DNA from: Amycolatopsis mediterranei
GTDB taxonomy: Bacteria > Actinomycetota > Actinomycetes > Mycobacteriales > Pseudonocardiaceae
Direction of reading: 5' to 3'
Assembly: GCF_026017845.1 (NCBI RefSeq)
Contig: NZ_CP100416.1
Location: forward strand, 3,261,962 to 3,325,961
DNA length: 64,000 nt
In this document: one piece after another, positions 52,944-61,568 of the stretch
Numbering within the stretch: the first letter of the stretch is position 1
Layout: each line of letters starts with the position of its first letter
Program-made: the position numbers and the translations under genes
Notes under the pieces: model-generated
Seen by the model: only the letters and a program-made list of their open reading frames with translations
What the model was told of the DNA's origin: nothing
The model's database searches: none

Positions 52944-52970
52944 GGTGCCCACCCAACCACAGCGGCGCCC

Positions 52971-53001
52971 TTGACTTCAAGCGAACTTGAAGTCCCACCC
53001 T
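52971..53001 (+). promoter_or_regulatory. SoxR operator/promoter
   Basis: GACTTCAAG (52973-52981) and CTTGAAGTC (52986-52994) form a perfect 9+9 inverted repeat, very like known SoxR boxes. On the + strand TTGACT (52971-52976) and CACCCT (52996-53001) are 19 nt apart, the long spacing that MerR-type activators correct. The promoter reads into the FMN reductase gene. Confidence 0.85.
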
Positions 53002-53041
53002 GGTGCGGACAGCAGCAATGCCTACGTGTCAAGGAGGAAGT

Positions 53042-53632
53042 GTGTCGGAAGCGCCGATCCGGGTCGCGGTGATCGTCGGAAGTGTCCGGGAAGGACGGTT
53101 CGGGCCGGTGGTCGCGGACTGGCTGGCCGGCGTCGCCCGGACGCACGGCGGCTTCGCGGTCGACGTCGTCGACCTCGCCGAGCCCGACCTCCCGCTCGTC
53201 ATGCCGGCCTTCGGCGCCACGCCTTCGGCGACGGTGGTCGCCGAGGTCGCGAAGGTGGCTCCGCGGCTCGAAGCCGCCGACGCCTTCGTCGTGGTCACCC
53301 CGGAGTACAACCACAGCTATCCGGCTTCGCTCAAGAACGCCATCGACTGGCACCGGCCCGAATGGCGGGCCAAGCCGGTCGCTTTCGTCTCCTACGGCGG
53401 GATTTCGGGCGGGCTGCGCGCGGTCGAGCACCTGCGGGCGGTCTTCGCGGAGCTGCACGCGGTGACGATCCGCGAAACGGTCAGCTTCCACGGTGCCCAG
53501 GGGTGCTTCGGGGACGACGGCGTGCCGAACGACGCCGCGGCGGGCGTCGCCGCGAAGGCGATGCTCGACCAGCTGGGCTGGTGGGCCCGGTCGCTGACCG
53601 AGGCCCGGGCGGCGCGGCCCTATCCCGGCTGA
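53042..53632 (+). CDS. NADPH-dependent FMN reductase, SoxR target
   Basis: A 196-residue flavodoxin-fold reductase: RVAVIVGSVREGRFGPVVADW (phosphate loop), FVVVTPEYNHSYPASLKNAIDW with the family PEYN motif, and PVAFVSYGGISGGLRAVEHLR. It reduces quinones, azo compounds or FMN with NAD(P)H. GTG 53042 has AAGGAGG at 53030-53036. It is divergent from soxR with a clear SoxR box between, so it is probably the regulon member that answers redox-cycling compounds. Confidence 0.93.
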   Translation: MSEAPIRVAVIVGSVREGRFGPVVADWLAGVARTHGGFAVDVVDLAEPDLPLVMPAFGATPSATVVAEVAKVAPRLEAADAFVVVTPEYNHSYPASLKNAIDWHRPEWRAKPVAFVSYGGISGGLRAVEHLRAVFAELHAVTIRETVSFHGAQGCFGDDGVPNDAAAGVAAKAMLDQLGWWARSLTEARAARPYPG

Positions 53633-53660
53633 GGCTTTGGCGGCAAGTCGACACCGGCCC

Positions 53661-54146
53661 TCACGCCTGGCACGTCTGGTACGGCAGCAGGACGTCCGGA
53701 CCGGCGAGGGCGACGGTGCCGCCGGTGGCGTACCCGCCTTGGGCGGCCAGCGCCGCGAACGCGGTGCAGACCAGCTGGTTGATCCCGGCACCGGTGAGCG
53801 GCCGCAGCGGGAACGGGACGCCGATCGTCGCCGGCGAGCCGGGGGTGACGGTGATCGCGCCGGACGGGCGGGGCAGGGCCGTCGTGTACCCGTCGGCCCG
53901 CTCGTCGGTGCTCGGCCCGGCCAGCAGCATCGACAGCGCGGCTTCGACGCCTGCCACCCCGTCGGACGACCGCGCCACCGGCGCCACCCGGTCGTCGAGG
54001 ACGAAGTAGAGGATCAGGTCGGTGCCGCGGCCGTCGGTCGCCGGGACCCGCAGGGTCGGCGCCGGGCCGGCCGCGACCACCGGCGTCGGCTTCACCCCGC
54101 ACGCGCTCACCAGCAGCAGCACCGCGAGGACGACGAGCTTCTTCAC
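53661..54146 (-). CDS. lipoprotein coupled to the two-component system
   Basis: A 161-residue exported lipoprotein: a signal peptide MKKLVVLAVLLLVSAC with lipobox LVSAC, so the mature protein starts at Cys. The mature part (about 40-155) resembles a GerMN-like domain (TDLILYFVLDDRVAPV, VAGVEAALSMLLAGPSTDERADGYTTALP). The GTG overlaps the stop of the sensor kinase gene (GTG 54149 is also in frame), so it is the last gene of the operon RR-HK-lipoprotein. The order recalls mtrA-mtrB-lpqB, which also ends in a GerMN lipoprotein that tunes the kinase. Confidence 0.8.
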   Translation of the reverse strand: MKKLVVLAVLLLVSACGVKPTPVVAAGPAPTLRVPATDGRGTDLILYFVLDDRVAPVARSSDGVAGVEAALSMLLAGPSTDERADGYTTALPRPSGAITVTPGSPATIGVPFPLRPLTGAGINQLVCTAFAALAAQGGYATGGTVALAGPDVLLPYQTCQA

Positions 54147-55552
54147 CACGCCTCCCCGGGCAGGCGGAGCTCGAACCGGGCGCCGGTGCCCGTGTTGGCC
54201 GCGACGATGTCGCCGCCGTGCAGCCGCGCGTTCTCCCGCGCGATGGACAGCCCGAGGCCGCTGCCCCCGGACCGGGCGCGGGCGGAGTCGGCCTTGGTGA
54301 AGCGGTCGAACACCTTCGGCAGCGCTTCGGCGGGGATCCCCGGCCCGTGGTCGGTGACGGTCAGCACGACGTCGCCGAGCTCTTTGCGCAGCACCACCTC
54401 GACCCGCGGCGCGCCGTGCCGCAGCGCGTTGCCGACCAGGTTCGCCACGACGATGTCGAGCCGTCGCCGGTCGAGCCGGGCGGTGATCCCGGCCGGCAGG
54501 TCGGTGACCAGGTCGGCCCCGGCTTCCCAGCCCCGCGCGGCGAGGCTGTCGGTGACCGCCGCGGCGACGTCCAGCTCCTCCCGGCGCAGCTCCGCCCGCC
54601 CGGCGTCGAACCGGGAGATCTCGATCAGGTCCTGCACCAGCCGGGTCAGCCGCCGCGTCTCGGCCGACACCAGCCGCGCCGCGACCGCGGTGTCCGGCGG
54701 CAGCTGCTCGGCGTCCTCGTCGAGGACGTCGGTGACCGCGTTCATCGCCGCCAGCGGGGTCCGCAGCTCGTGGGAGACGTCGGCGACGAACCGCCGCGCG
54801 TCCGCCTCCATCGCGCGCAGGGTGCCCACCGTGCGCTCCAGCTCCGCGGCGGTGTGGTTGAACGTCGTGACCAGCTGCGCGAGCTCGTCGGACCCCTTGG
54901 CGGGCAGCCGCACGTCCAGCCGGCCGCGGCCGAGCTGGCTCGCCGCGGTGTTCAGCGCGCGCACCGGCCGCAGCACCTGCCGCGCCGCCAGCAGCGCGAC
55001 CCCGACCGCGAGCGGCAGCGCGAGCGCGGAGTACAGCCAGGCGTTGCGGGCCAGCTCGTCGATCGCTTCCTGCTGATCGATCAGCCGCGTCATCGCGTAG
55101 ACCTCGAGGCCGCTCGGCTTGCCGCCGCCGGTCTGCACCGGCACGCCGACGAAGAACAGCGGGAAGCCCTGGACGTCGACGCGCTGGAACTGGATGTTGG
55201 TGGTGGTGGCCACGGCGTGGCGCAGGTCGCCCGGCACGTCGTCGATCGACAGGCCCGAAGTCGCGTGCAGGTTCCCGTAGACGACGAGTGCGTTGCTGGA
55301 CTTGAGCGTGGCCGCGAAGGCGTCGAGCGTGGCCTGCGACGGCGGCAGCGACACGGTGGGCAGGTACGCGACGATCTGGTCGCGCAGCTTCAGCATCGTC
55401 TGGTCCTGGACGCCTTCCAGGATGGCCCGGCGCGCGAAGACGTAACTCACGCCCACCGCGGTGGTGACGCCGAGGATCATGATCACCGCGAAGGCGGCCA
55501 CCAGCCGGGGCCGCAGCCCGGCGAGCCACGACCGGACCCGCGGTGCCGTCAC
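54143..55552 (-). CDS. membrane sensor histidine kinase
   Basis: A 469-residue kinase. Two transmembrane helices (about 15-40 and 170-190) bracket an extracellular sensor domain; a HAMP domain follows (ARQVLRPVRALNTAASQLGRGRLDVRL). The phosphorylated His is in VADVSHELRTPLAAMNAV; the ATPase domain has NLVGNALRHG (N box), DHGPGIP (G1) and GGSGLGLSIARENARLHGG (G2). GTG 55552 overlaps the response regulator stop. The ligand is unknown; coupling to a lipoprotein suggests an envelope signal. Confidence 0.93.
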   Translation of the reverse strand: MTAPRVRSWLAGLRPRLVAAFAVIMILGVTTAVGVSYVFARRAILEGVQDQTMLKLRDQIVAYLPTVSLPPSQATLDAFAATLKSSNALVVYGNLHATSGLSIDDVPGDLRHAVATTTNIQFQRVDVQGFPLFFVGVPVQTGGGKPSGLEVYAMTRLIDQQEAIDELARNAWLYSALALPLAVGVALLAARQVLRPVRALNTAASQLGRGRLDVRLPAKGSDELAQLVTTFNHTAAELERTVGTLRAMEADARRFVADVSHELRTPLAAMNAVTDVLDEDAEQLPPDTAVAARLVSAETRRLTRLVQDLIEISRFDAGRAELRREELDVAAAVTDSLAARGWEAGADLVTDLPAGITARLDRRRLDIVVANLVGNALRHGAPRVEVVLRKELGDVVLTVTDHGPGIPAEALPKVFDRFTKADSARARSGGSGLGLSIARENARLHGGDIVAANTGTGARFELRLPGEAW

Positions 55553-56238
55553 GACCGGCCGAACCGGTAGCCGAACCCGCGGACCGTCTGCACGTGCTCC
55601 GGTTTCGCCGGCACGTCCTCGATCTTCGCCCGCAGCCGCTGCACGCAGGCGTCGACGAGCCGGGAGTCCCCGAGGTAGTCGTGGTCCCACACGGCGGAGA
55701 GGATCTGCTGGCGGCTGTACACCTGCCCGGGCGTGCGCGAGAGCTCCAGCAGCAGCTTCAGCTCGGTCGGGGTCAGCGACACCGGCTCGCCGCGCTTGGT
55801 CACCTCGAGCGCGGCCCGGTCGATCACCAGGTCGCCGTGCCGCTCCTCGGCCGCCGCCGGCCCGTCCGGTCGTTCGACGGCCGCCCGGCGCAGGACGGCC
55901 CGGATCCGGGCGTCCAGCACCCGTGGTTCGACCGGCTTGGCAACGTAGTCGTCCGCGCCCGCTTCCAGCCCGGCCACGATGTCGAAGTCGTCGGTGCGCG
56001 CGGTGAGCATGATGATCGGGACCGGGCCGGCCGCCCGCATCCGGCGGCAGGTCTCGAAGCCGTCCATGCCGGGCAGCATCAGGTCGAGCACGACCAGGTC
56101 GGGCCGGTGGCGCACGAGCACCTCGATGCCGAGCTCGCCCGATTCCGCGGTGTGCACCACGTGCCCCTGCCTGCGCAGGGCCAGCTGCAGTCCCTCCCGC
56201 ACCGCCGCGTCGTCCTCTACCACCAGTACCTCGGCCAC
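55549..56238 (-). CDS. OmpR/PhoB-family response regulator
   Basis: A 229-residue regulator. The receiver domain has VVEDDAAVREGLQLAL (acidic pocket), LVVLDLMLPGMDGFE (phospho-acceptor Asp near residue 52), a Thr at MLTAR and Lys in VAKPVEPRVL. The C-terminal winged helix includes LTPTELKLLLELSRTPGQVYSRQQIL and GDSRLVDACVQRLRAKIED. GTG 56238 starts the conserved strand; AATAAT lies 6 nt upstream on this strand, so the mRNA may be leaderless. Confidence 0.93.
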   Translation of the reverse strand: MAEVLVVEDDAAVREGLQLALRRQGHVVHTAESGELGIEVLVRHRPDLVVLDLMLPGMDGFETCRRMRAAGPVPIIMLTARTDDFDIVAGLEAGADDYVAKPVEPRVLDARIRAVLRRAAVERPDGPAAAEERHGDLVIDRAALEVTKRGEPVSLTPTELKLLLELSRTPGQVYSRQQILSAVWDHDYLGDSRLVDACVQRLRAKIEDVPAKPEHVQTVRGFGYRFGRS

Positions 56239-56348
56239 GGCGCCATTATTCGGAAAAGTGCACGTCATGGCGACCCGGGCGGATCTTGTAGCGAAACCAT
56301 GACATCGCGCTGACGGGATCCCGAAAAGCGCGTTCCAGACTCGGGGAC

Positions 56349-57272
56349 ATGGCAGTGATCCTCACCGACGCACCCTCCGCGACCCGCCCGGCCCGGCCCG
56401 CGCCGGTGCCCCGGGCCGCGTCCCGCACGGCGGTCCTGGCGGCGAGCGCGGCCGGGTTCGCCCTGGCTTTCGTCGCGGCCTACCTGCTCTTCGTCCGCAC
56501 GGAGGCCGGCCGTGGCGTCGAGAACGGCGTCGTCCGCAGTGCCCAGTCCGCCGGGACCACAGTGGACTGGGCGGCCCCGCTGCGGGAGGCCGACCTGGTG
56601 GTGGTGCTCGGCGGGGTGGCGGTCCTGATCGTGGCGATCTCCGTGGTGCGGCGGCGCCTGGCCCTCGGGGTGATGACGCTGGTGCTGCTGGCCGCGCCGC
56701 TGGTGGTGGCGCAGCTGCTCAAGCTGTACGTCCTGGACCGCCCGGGCACCGGCGACCGCCTCGGCGTGGCGGGCCACAACAGCTTCCCGAGCGGGCACGC
56801 CAGCGCGGCGATGGCCGTGCTGGTGGCGCTCGCGATCGTCCTGCCCCGCCGCTTCCGGCGGGCGGCCCTGGTGACGGGGGGATTCGGCGTCGCCTGGGTC
56901 TCGGCGGCCGCGGTGGCGCTGGGCTGGCACCGGTTGAGCGACACCGTCGGCGGCGGCTTGCTGGTCGCGGCGGTCACCTGCGCCGGGGCGGCGGTGGTCT
57001 CCGCCCGCCGCCCCGACGGTGACCGGGTGCCGCTGGTGCCGGTGCTGACCGGCTTCCTGGCCCCGCCGGCCCTGGTGCCGGCCGGCTACGCGGTCCTGGC
57101 GACGGCGACGTCGGGCGCCGCCCAGTTCGTGGCGGCGCTGGTGCTGGCGGCGCTGTCGTCGATGGCGGTGGTGCTGTTGCTGGCGGGACCGTTGCGCCGG
57201 GTGGCGTTCGACCCGGCCGAGTCCCGGGTCCGCCGCCTCCGCCGGCACCCCGTCCCCCGCACTCACCCGTGA
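56349..57272 (+). CDS. PAP2-type membrane phosphatase
   Basis: A 307-residue integral membrane phosphatase with about seven helices. The three PAP2 motifs are present: KLYVLDRP (K-x6-RP type), PSGHAS, and SAAAVALGWHRLSDTVGG, which contains the last His but has WHRLSD rather than SRxxxxxHxxxD. Substrates in the family are undecaprenyl or phosphatidyl phosphates. It is divergent from the two-component operon (110-bp gap) and could be its target, which is an inference. The stop codon lies in a direct repeat. Confidence 0.88.
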   Translation: MAVILTDAPSATRPARPAPVPRAASRTAVLAASAAGFALAFVAAYLLFVRTEAGRGVENGVVRSAQSAGTTVDWAAPLREADLVVVLGGVAVLIVAISVVRRRLALGVMTLVLLAAPLVVAQLLKLYVLDRPGTGDRLGVAGHNSFPSGHASAAMAVLVALAIVLPRRFRRAALVTGGFGVAWVSAAAVALGWHRLSDTVGGGLLVAAVTCAGAAVVSARRPDGDRVPLVPVLTGFLAPPALVPAGYAVLATATSGAAQFVAALVLAALSSMAVVLLLAGPLRRVAFDPAESRVRRLRRHPVPRTHP

Positions 57273-57312
57273 TGCCCGCCCAATCACGCGAGATGCCCGC
57301 CCAATCACGCGC
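57271..57312 (+). repeat. two 21-bp direct repeats at the PAP2 stop
   Basis: GATGCCCGCCCAATCACGCG occurs at 57271-57290 and again at 57292-57311. The first copy overlaps the stop codon. A degenerate palindromic quality is not seen. Confidence 0.9.
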
Positions 57313-57386
57313 GCCCGGCGTGAGCGGACCAGTTTCGGGGGATTGGCCCGCGACAGCGGGGTGCCGCCGAGCCTAGCGTCGGCGAA

Positions 57387-58775
57387 ATGGACCCGAGGCT
57401 CGCCGATGACCTGCACGCCCTGCCCGATCTCCTCGACGCCGCAAGCAAACTCGCGGCCGAGGCGCTCGCCGGGCTGGACCGCCGGGCGGCCGCCGTCCCG
57501 CCCGTCGCCCTGGAGCCGCTGCCCCTGCCGGCCGACGGCGCGGGTGCGCGGGGTGCGCTGGACGAGTTCGCGCGGCGCTGGGAACCCGGCTTCGCCGCCA
57601 GCGCCGGGCCGCGGTACCTCGGCTTCGTGACCGGCGGTGCCACCCCGGCGTCCCTGGCCGGGGACTGGCTCACCGCCGCCTACGACCAGAATCCCGCCAG
57701 CGGCATGGACTCCTCGGCGCAGGACCTGGAACGCGAGACCGTCGGCTGGCTGGCCGAGCTGTTCGGGCTGGATCCGGAGTTCTCCGGCGCGTTCGTCACC
57801 GGCGCCACGATGTCCACGGTCACCGGTCTGGCCATCGCCCGCGAGTGGCTCGGCGAACGGGCCGGGGTGGCCGTGTCCGAAGCGGGAGCCGCCGCGCTCG
57901 GTCCCGTCACCGTGCTGTCCGGTTCGCCGCATTCGAGCGTCCTGAAGGCGTTGTCGTTCCTCGGGATGGGCCGGTCCGCCCTGCGGAAGGTGCCGGTGCT
58001 CCCGGGCCGCGAAGCCGTCGACGTCGCGAAGCTCGCCGAAGCGCTCGAGACGCTCGACGGCCCCGCTGTCGTCGTCGCGAACGCGGGGACGGTCAACACC
58101 GTCGACTTCGACGACCTGCGGGCGATCGCCGCCCTCAAGCAGCGGTACGGCTTCTGGCTGCACGTCGACGCCGCGTTCGGCGGGTTCGCCGCGCTGGTCC
58201 CGGAGCACGCGGCGCTCACCGCCGGTCTCGACCAGGCCGATTCGGTGGTCGTCGACCTGCACAAGTGGCTCAACGTGCCCTACGACTCGGCCGTCCAGTT
58301 CACCCGCCGCCGCGACCTGCAGCTGCGCGTCTTCAGCAACAACGCCGCCTACCTCGGCGAGATCGGCGAGACGCCGGACTTCCTGCACCTGACGCCGGAG
58401 AATTCCCGGCGGCTGCGCGCGCTCCCGGCTTGGTTCTCGCTGGTGGCGTACGGCCGCGCCGGGCACCGCGAGATCGTCGAGCGCTGTGTCGCGCTGGCCC
58501 GCGACCTGGGCGCGCGCATCGACGGCTCGCCGCACTGGCACCTCCTGGCGCCGGTCCGGCTCAACGTCGTCTGCTTCACCCCGGCCGGGGAGGTCACGCA
58601 GGACCGGATCGACACGCTGGTGCGCGACATCGCCGAGGACGGGACGACGTTCCTCACGCCGACGGTGTACGACGGCCGCCCGGCGTTGCGCGCCGCCTTC
58701 AGCAACTGGCGGACGACCGGGGCCGACGTCGACCGGATCTTCGCCGTGCTGGAACGCCTGGTCAGGCTCCCGTGA
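57387..58775 (+). CDS. pyridoxal-dependent decarboxylase
   Basis: A 462-residue group II PLP decarboxylase. GAFVTGATMSTVTGLAIAR binds the cofactor phosphate, SPHSSVLKAL contains the stacking His, HVDAAFGGFAAL the Asp, and DLHKWLNVPYDSAVQF the Schiff-base Lys. The family decarboxylates amino acids such as aromatic residues, glutamate or diaminobutyrate; the substrate cannot be told here. ATG 57387 has no strong ribosome-binding site. Confidence 0.9.
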   Translation: MDPRLADDLHALPDLLDAASKLAAEALAGLDRRAAAVPPVALEPLPLPADGAGARGALDEFARRWEPGFAASAGPRYLGFVTGGATPASLAGDWLTAAYDQNPASGMDSSAQDLERETVGWLAELFGLDPEFSGAFVTGATMSTVTGLAIAREWLGERAGVAVSEAGAAALGPVTVLSGSPHSSVLKALSFLGMGRSALRKVPVLPGREAVDVAKLAEALETLDGPAVVVANAGTVNTVDFDDLRAIAALKQRYGFWLHVDAAFGGFAALVPEHAALTAGLDQADSVVVDLHKWLNVPYDSAVQFTRRRDLQLRVFSNNAAYLGEIGETPDFLHLTPENSRRLRALPAWFSLVAYGRAGHREIVERCVALARDLGARIDGSPHWHLLAPVRLNVVCFTPAGEVTQDRIDTLVRDIAEDGTTFLTPTVYDGRPALRAAFSNWRTTGADVDRIFAVLERLVRLP

Positions 58776-59175
58776 GCGGGCAGCCGGGTCGGGTCAGGTC
58801 CACCTCCGACCCCTTCAGGCAGGCCGCGATCCCGGCCACCTGCTGGCCGTAACCACGCCCCGGCACCGAGGTCACCGCCCCGGCCGAGTCGACCTCGCAC
58901 GGGTTGTCCGCAGAGCACTGCTCGCCGGAGTCGTTGTGGGTGTTGTGGATCCCGGCGACGGTGGTGCCGTCGGGGCCCAGGAGGGCGGCGCCGGACGTGC
59001 CGTGCCACGGTGCGCAGCCCGGGCCGCTCGCGTAGCGGATCGCGGCGTCCTGCTGCCGGCCCTTCGGAACACCTGCCCGCGCTCCGGTCGGGTTCCGGCC
59101 CGCACAGTGACTGGCCGTCAGCACCCATTGCGGCGCCAGGACTTCCACCCCGCACCCGTGCCCGTCCGGCCGGGG
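58762..59175 (-). pseudogene. remnant of a secreted trypsin-like serine protease
   Basis: The - strand shows a piece with GCGVEVLAPQWVLTASHCAGR (catalytic His region) followed almost at once by CAPWHGTSGAALLGPDG (active-site Ser region) and GIHNTHNDSGEQCSADNPCEVD, ending at a TGA at 58762-58764. The signal peptide and the central part, including the catalytic Asp, are missing. The open frame continues upstream only as a shadow of the neighbouring TPP-enzyme gene. It overlaps the decarboxylase end by 14 bp. Best read as an internal-deletion pseudogene. Confidence 0.75.
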
Positions 59176-59195
59176 CGGCCCCGGAAGCGGCTCGG

Positions 59196-60821
59196 CTAGC
59201 TGCGGTCCGACTCCGGCATCAGGTACTTCCACGGCGACGTGCCCACGCCCAGTTCGCACGGCACGTGCACCAGCGCCGGACGGCCCGCGGCGAACGCCTT
59301 GTCCAGCGCGTCGCGCAGGTCGTCCGGGGTGCGTGCGGTCAGGCCGAGCGCACCGAACGTCTCGGCGAGCCGGGCGAAGTCCGGGTTGCCCAGCCGGCCG
59401 CCCAGCGCGCGGCCCTCGAACAGCCGCTCCTGATCGAGGTGCACGTTGCCGTAGTAGCCGTTGTCGAACACCACGGCGACGACGCTCAGTCCATATTGGA
59501 CGGCCGTGGCGAGTTCCTGCGCGGCGAACATGAAGCCGCCGTCCCCGGCCACCGAAACCACCGGACGGCCGGGGAAGGCCGCCTGCACGCCCAGTGCCGT
59601 CGGGTAGCCGAAGCCGAGCGTGCCCTGGTGACCGCAGGTGACGAACGTGCGCGGGGCGTAGACCTCGAACCCGAAGTAGGACGCGAAGCCGACCTGGCAG
59701 ATCTCCTCGACGAAGAAGCCGTCGCGCGGGAGCACGTCCCGGATCGCCCGGAGGTACTCCAGTTCCGGCCCGACGTCGGTGACGCGCTCGGCCACGGCGG
59801 CTTTCAGCGCGGTGAACTCCGCCGTCCGGTCCGTCCGTTGTGGACCGACGGCGGCGGTGAGCGCGGCTGTCGAGTCGGCGGCGTCGGCGACGATCGCGAC
59901 GTCCGCTTCGAGCCGGGTCGCCTGCCGCGGGTCGATGTCGAGAAGAATCGTCTTCAGGCCGGCGGGCTTGCCCGGCCAGCGGAACCAGGAGAGCTCCAGC
60001 CGTGACCCGATGCCGATCACGACGTCGGTTTCGGGCCACCGTTCGAAGCCCGAGACGCAGGTGAAGCCGAGCGGGTGGTCGTCGCCCACGATGCCGCGCC
60101 CGCCGCGGAACGGCACCACCGGCGCCTGCAGCCGCTCCGCCAGCGCCCGGACCTCGGCGGCGGCGTGCCGGGCGCCGCCGCCCACCATGATCATCGGGTG
60201 CTTCGCCGATTGCAGCAACTCCGTGGCCTTCTCCGTGGCAACCGGGTCGACGGCGGGGCGGGGCAGCGGCAGCGGGCCGGTGACGGCGGCCGGGGCGCGC
60301 AGCCCGAGCACGTCCCACGGCACCGCCAGCGAGACCGGCCGGGGCCGACCGCCTGCCGCTTCCCGGAACGCCGTCGCCAGTGCGTCCGGCACCTGCACCG
60401 GGTGCTCGACCAGCGCCGACCACTTGGTGATCGAGCGCAGGGTCGCCAGCTGGTCGGGCATTTCGTGCAGGTGCCCGAGCCCGCGGCCGAGAAATGCGCG
60501 CGGGATCTCGCTGGTCAAGCACACCACCGGTGCGCTCGCGCCGTACGCCGAGAGCAGCGCGGCCGACGCGTTGAGCACACCGGGGCCGGGGACGACGGTG
60601 CAGACGCCGGTGCGGCCGGTCGCCTGGGCGTACCCGAACGCCATGTAGGCGACGGTCTGCTCGTGCCGGGCGCCGATCACTCGGATGTCGCCGCCGGTGC
60701 GAGCGAGGCTGTCGAACAGGTCGTAGGTCTGCACGCCGGGCAGGCCGAAGACGGTGTCGACGCCGTGGGCGCGCAGCCCGCCGACGATCAGGTCGGCCGC
60801 GGTCGGGATCACCGGGGACAT
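59196..60821 (-). CDS. thiamine-diphosphate-dependent enzyme (acetolactate-synthase-like large subunit)
   Basis: A 541-residue TPP enzyme of the IlvB/benzoylformate-decarboxylase superfamily. RHEQTVAYMAFGYAQATG carries the catalytic Glu, the middle domain follows, and GDGGFMFAAQELATAVQYG up to VVFDNGYYGNV forms the TPP/Mg motif (GDG-x-N type). No small regulatory subunit is adjacent, so it may not be a housekeeping acetolactate synthase but a decarboxylase or ligase. ATG 60821 is chosen because AGGAGG lies 8 nt upstream; ATG 60827 is too close. It is divergent from gntR with a palindrome between. Confidence 0.9.
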   Translation of the reverse strand: MSPVIPTAADLIVGGLRAHGVDTVFGLPGVQTYDLFDSLARTGGDIRVIGARHEQTVAYMAFGYAQATGRTGVCTVVPGPGVLNASAALLSAYGASAPVVCLTSEIPRAFLGRGLGHLHEMPDQLATLRSITKWSALVEHPVQVPDALATAFREAAGGRPRPVSLAVPWDVLGLRAPAAVTGPLPLPRPAVDPVATEKATELLQSAKHPMIMVGGGARHAAAEVRALAERLQAPVVPFRGGRGIVGDDHPLGFTCVSGFERWPETDVVIGIGSRLELSWFRWPGKPAGLKTILLDIDPRQATRLEADVAIVADAADSTAALTAAVGPQRTDRTAEFTALKAAVAERVTDVGPELEYLRAIRDVLPRDGFFVEEICQVGFASYFGFEVYAPRTFVTCGHQGTLGFGYPTALGVQAAFPGRPVVSVAGDGGFMFAAQELATAVQYGLSVVAVVFDNGYYGNVHLDQERLFEGRALGGRLGNPDFARLAETFGALGLTARTPDDLRDALDKAFAAGRPALVHVPCELGVGTSPWKYLMPESDRS

Positions 60822-60847
60822 CGGCATCGCCTCCTGGGAATCGACGG

Positions 60848-60869
60848 ACCATATATGGTTTCCTACATG
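60848..60869. promoter_or_regulatory. GntR operator overlapping the gntR promoter
   Basis: ACCATATATGGT (60848-60859) is a perfect 12-bp palindrome. TATGGT at its right end is a -10-like hexamer 7 nt before ATG 60867, so repressor binding would block the leaderless gntR message, and probably the divergent TPP-enzyme gene as well. Confidence 0.7.
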
Positions 60870-61529
60870 ATTGGTGCGTCCGCGGAAAGACCGGTCACCA
60901 AGTCGCAGCTGGCCTACGAGACGATCAAAGCCCGGATCCTTGCCGGGCGTTACGGGCCCGGCTACCGGCTGGTGCTCGACCAGATCGGCCGCGAGCTCGA
61001 CGTCAGCGCGGTGCCGGTCCGCGAGGCGCTGCGCCGGCTGGAGGCCGAGGAGCTGATCGAGTTCGAGCGGAACGTCGGCGCCCGGGTGGTGGCCACCGAT
61101 CCGGTCGCCTACCAGCACGCGATGCAGACGGTGGCGATCGTCGAGGGCGCGGCCACCGGCCTCGCGGCGCCGCTGCTGACGGCCGAGACGCTGGGACGCG
61201 CCCGCGAGCTGAACGACCGGATGCGCCGCAGCCTCGCCGAGTTCGACCCGGTGGCGTTCACCGCGCTGAACGCCGAGTTCCACGAAGTGCTGTTCGGCGC
61301 CTGCCCCAACCCGAACCTGGTCGACCTGGTCCAGCGCTGCTGGACCCGGCTGGCGGCGGTCCGCGACAGCACGTTCACGTCGGTGCCGGGCCGGGCGCCG
61401 GAGTCGGTCGTCGAGCACGAGCGGCTGCTGGCGCTGATCGAGGGCGGGGGAGAACCGGAGGAGGTGGAGCGGTTCGCGCGCGGGCACCGGATGGCGACGC
61501 TGGAGGCCTACCTCGCCCGGGAGCGCTGA
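60867..61529 (+). CDS. GntR-family (FadR/FCD-type) transcriptional regulator
   Basis: A 220-residue regulator: the wHTH reads AYETIKARILAGRYGPGYRL, VLDQIGRELDVSAVPVREALRRLEAEELIEF, and an FCD-type helical effector domain follows (VAIVEGAATGLAAPLLTAE, FTALNAEFHEVLFGACPN, VVEHERLLALIEGG). His residues in the last two segments are the usual metal ligands of FCD domains. ATG 60867 is taken because a -10 lies 7 nt upstream; ATG 60855 is in frame. It probably controls the divergent TPP-enzyme gene in response to a small carboxylate. Confidence 0.9.
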   Translation: MIGASAERPVTKSQLAYETIKARILAGRYGPGYRLVLDQIGRELDVSAVPVREALRRLEAEELIEFERNVGARVVATDPVAYQHAMQTVAIVEGAATGLAAPLLTAETLGRARELNDRMRRSLAEFDPVAFTALNAEFHEVLFGACPNPNLVDLVQRCWTRLAAVRDSTFTSVPGRAPESVVEHERLLALIEGGGEPEEVERFARGHRMATLEAYLARER

Positions 61530-61568
61530 ATCTTGTTCCCCCTGGCCCGGGGATGCCAGGGTCGGGGA

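Noticed and set aside
57271..57312. Direct repeat as an insertion-site duplication
   Set aside because: The two 21-bp copies are adjacent with nothing inserted between them, and there is no transposase nearby.
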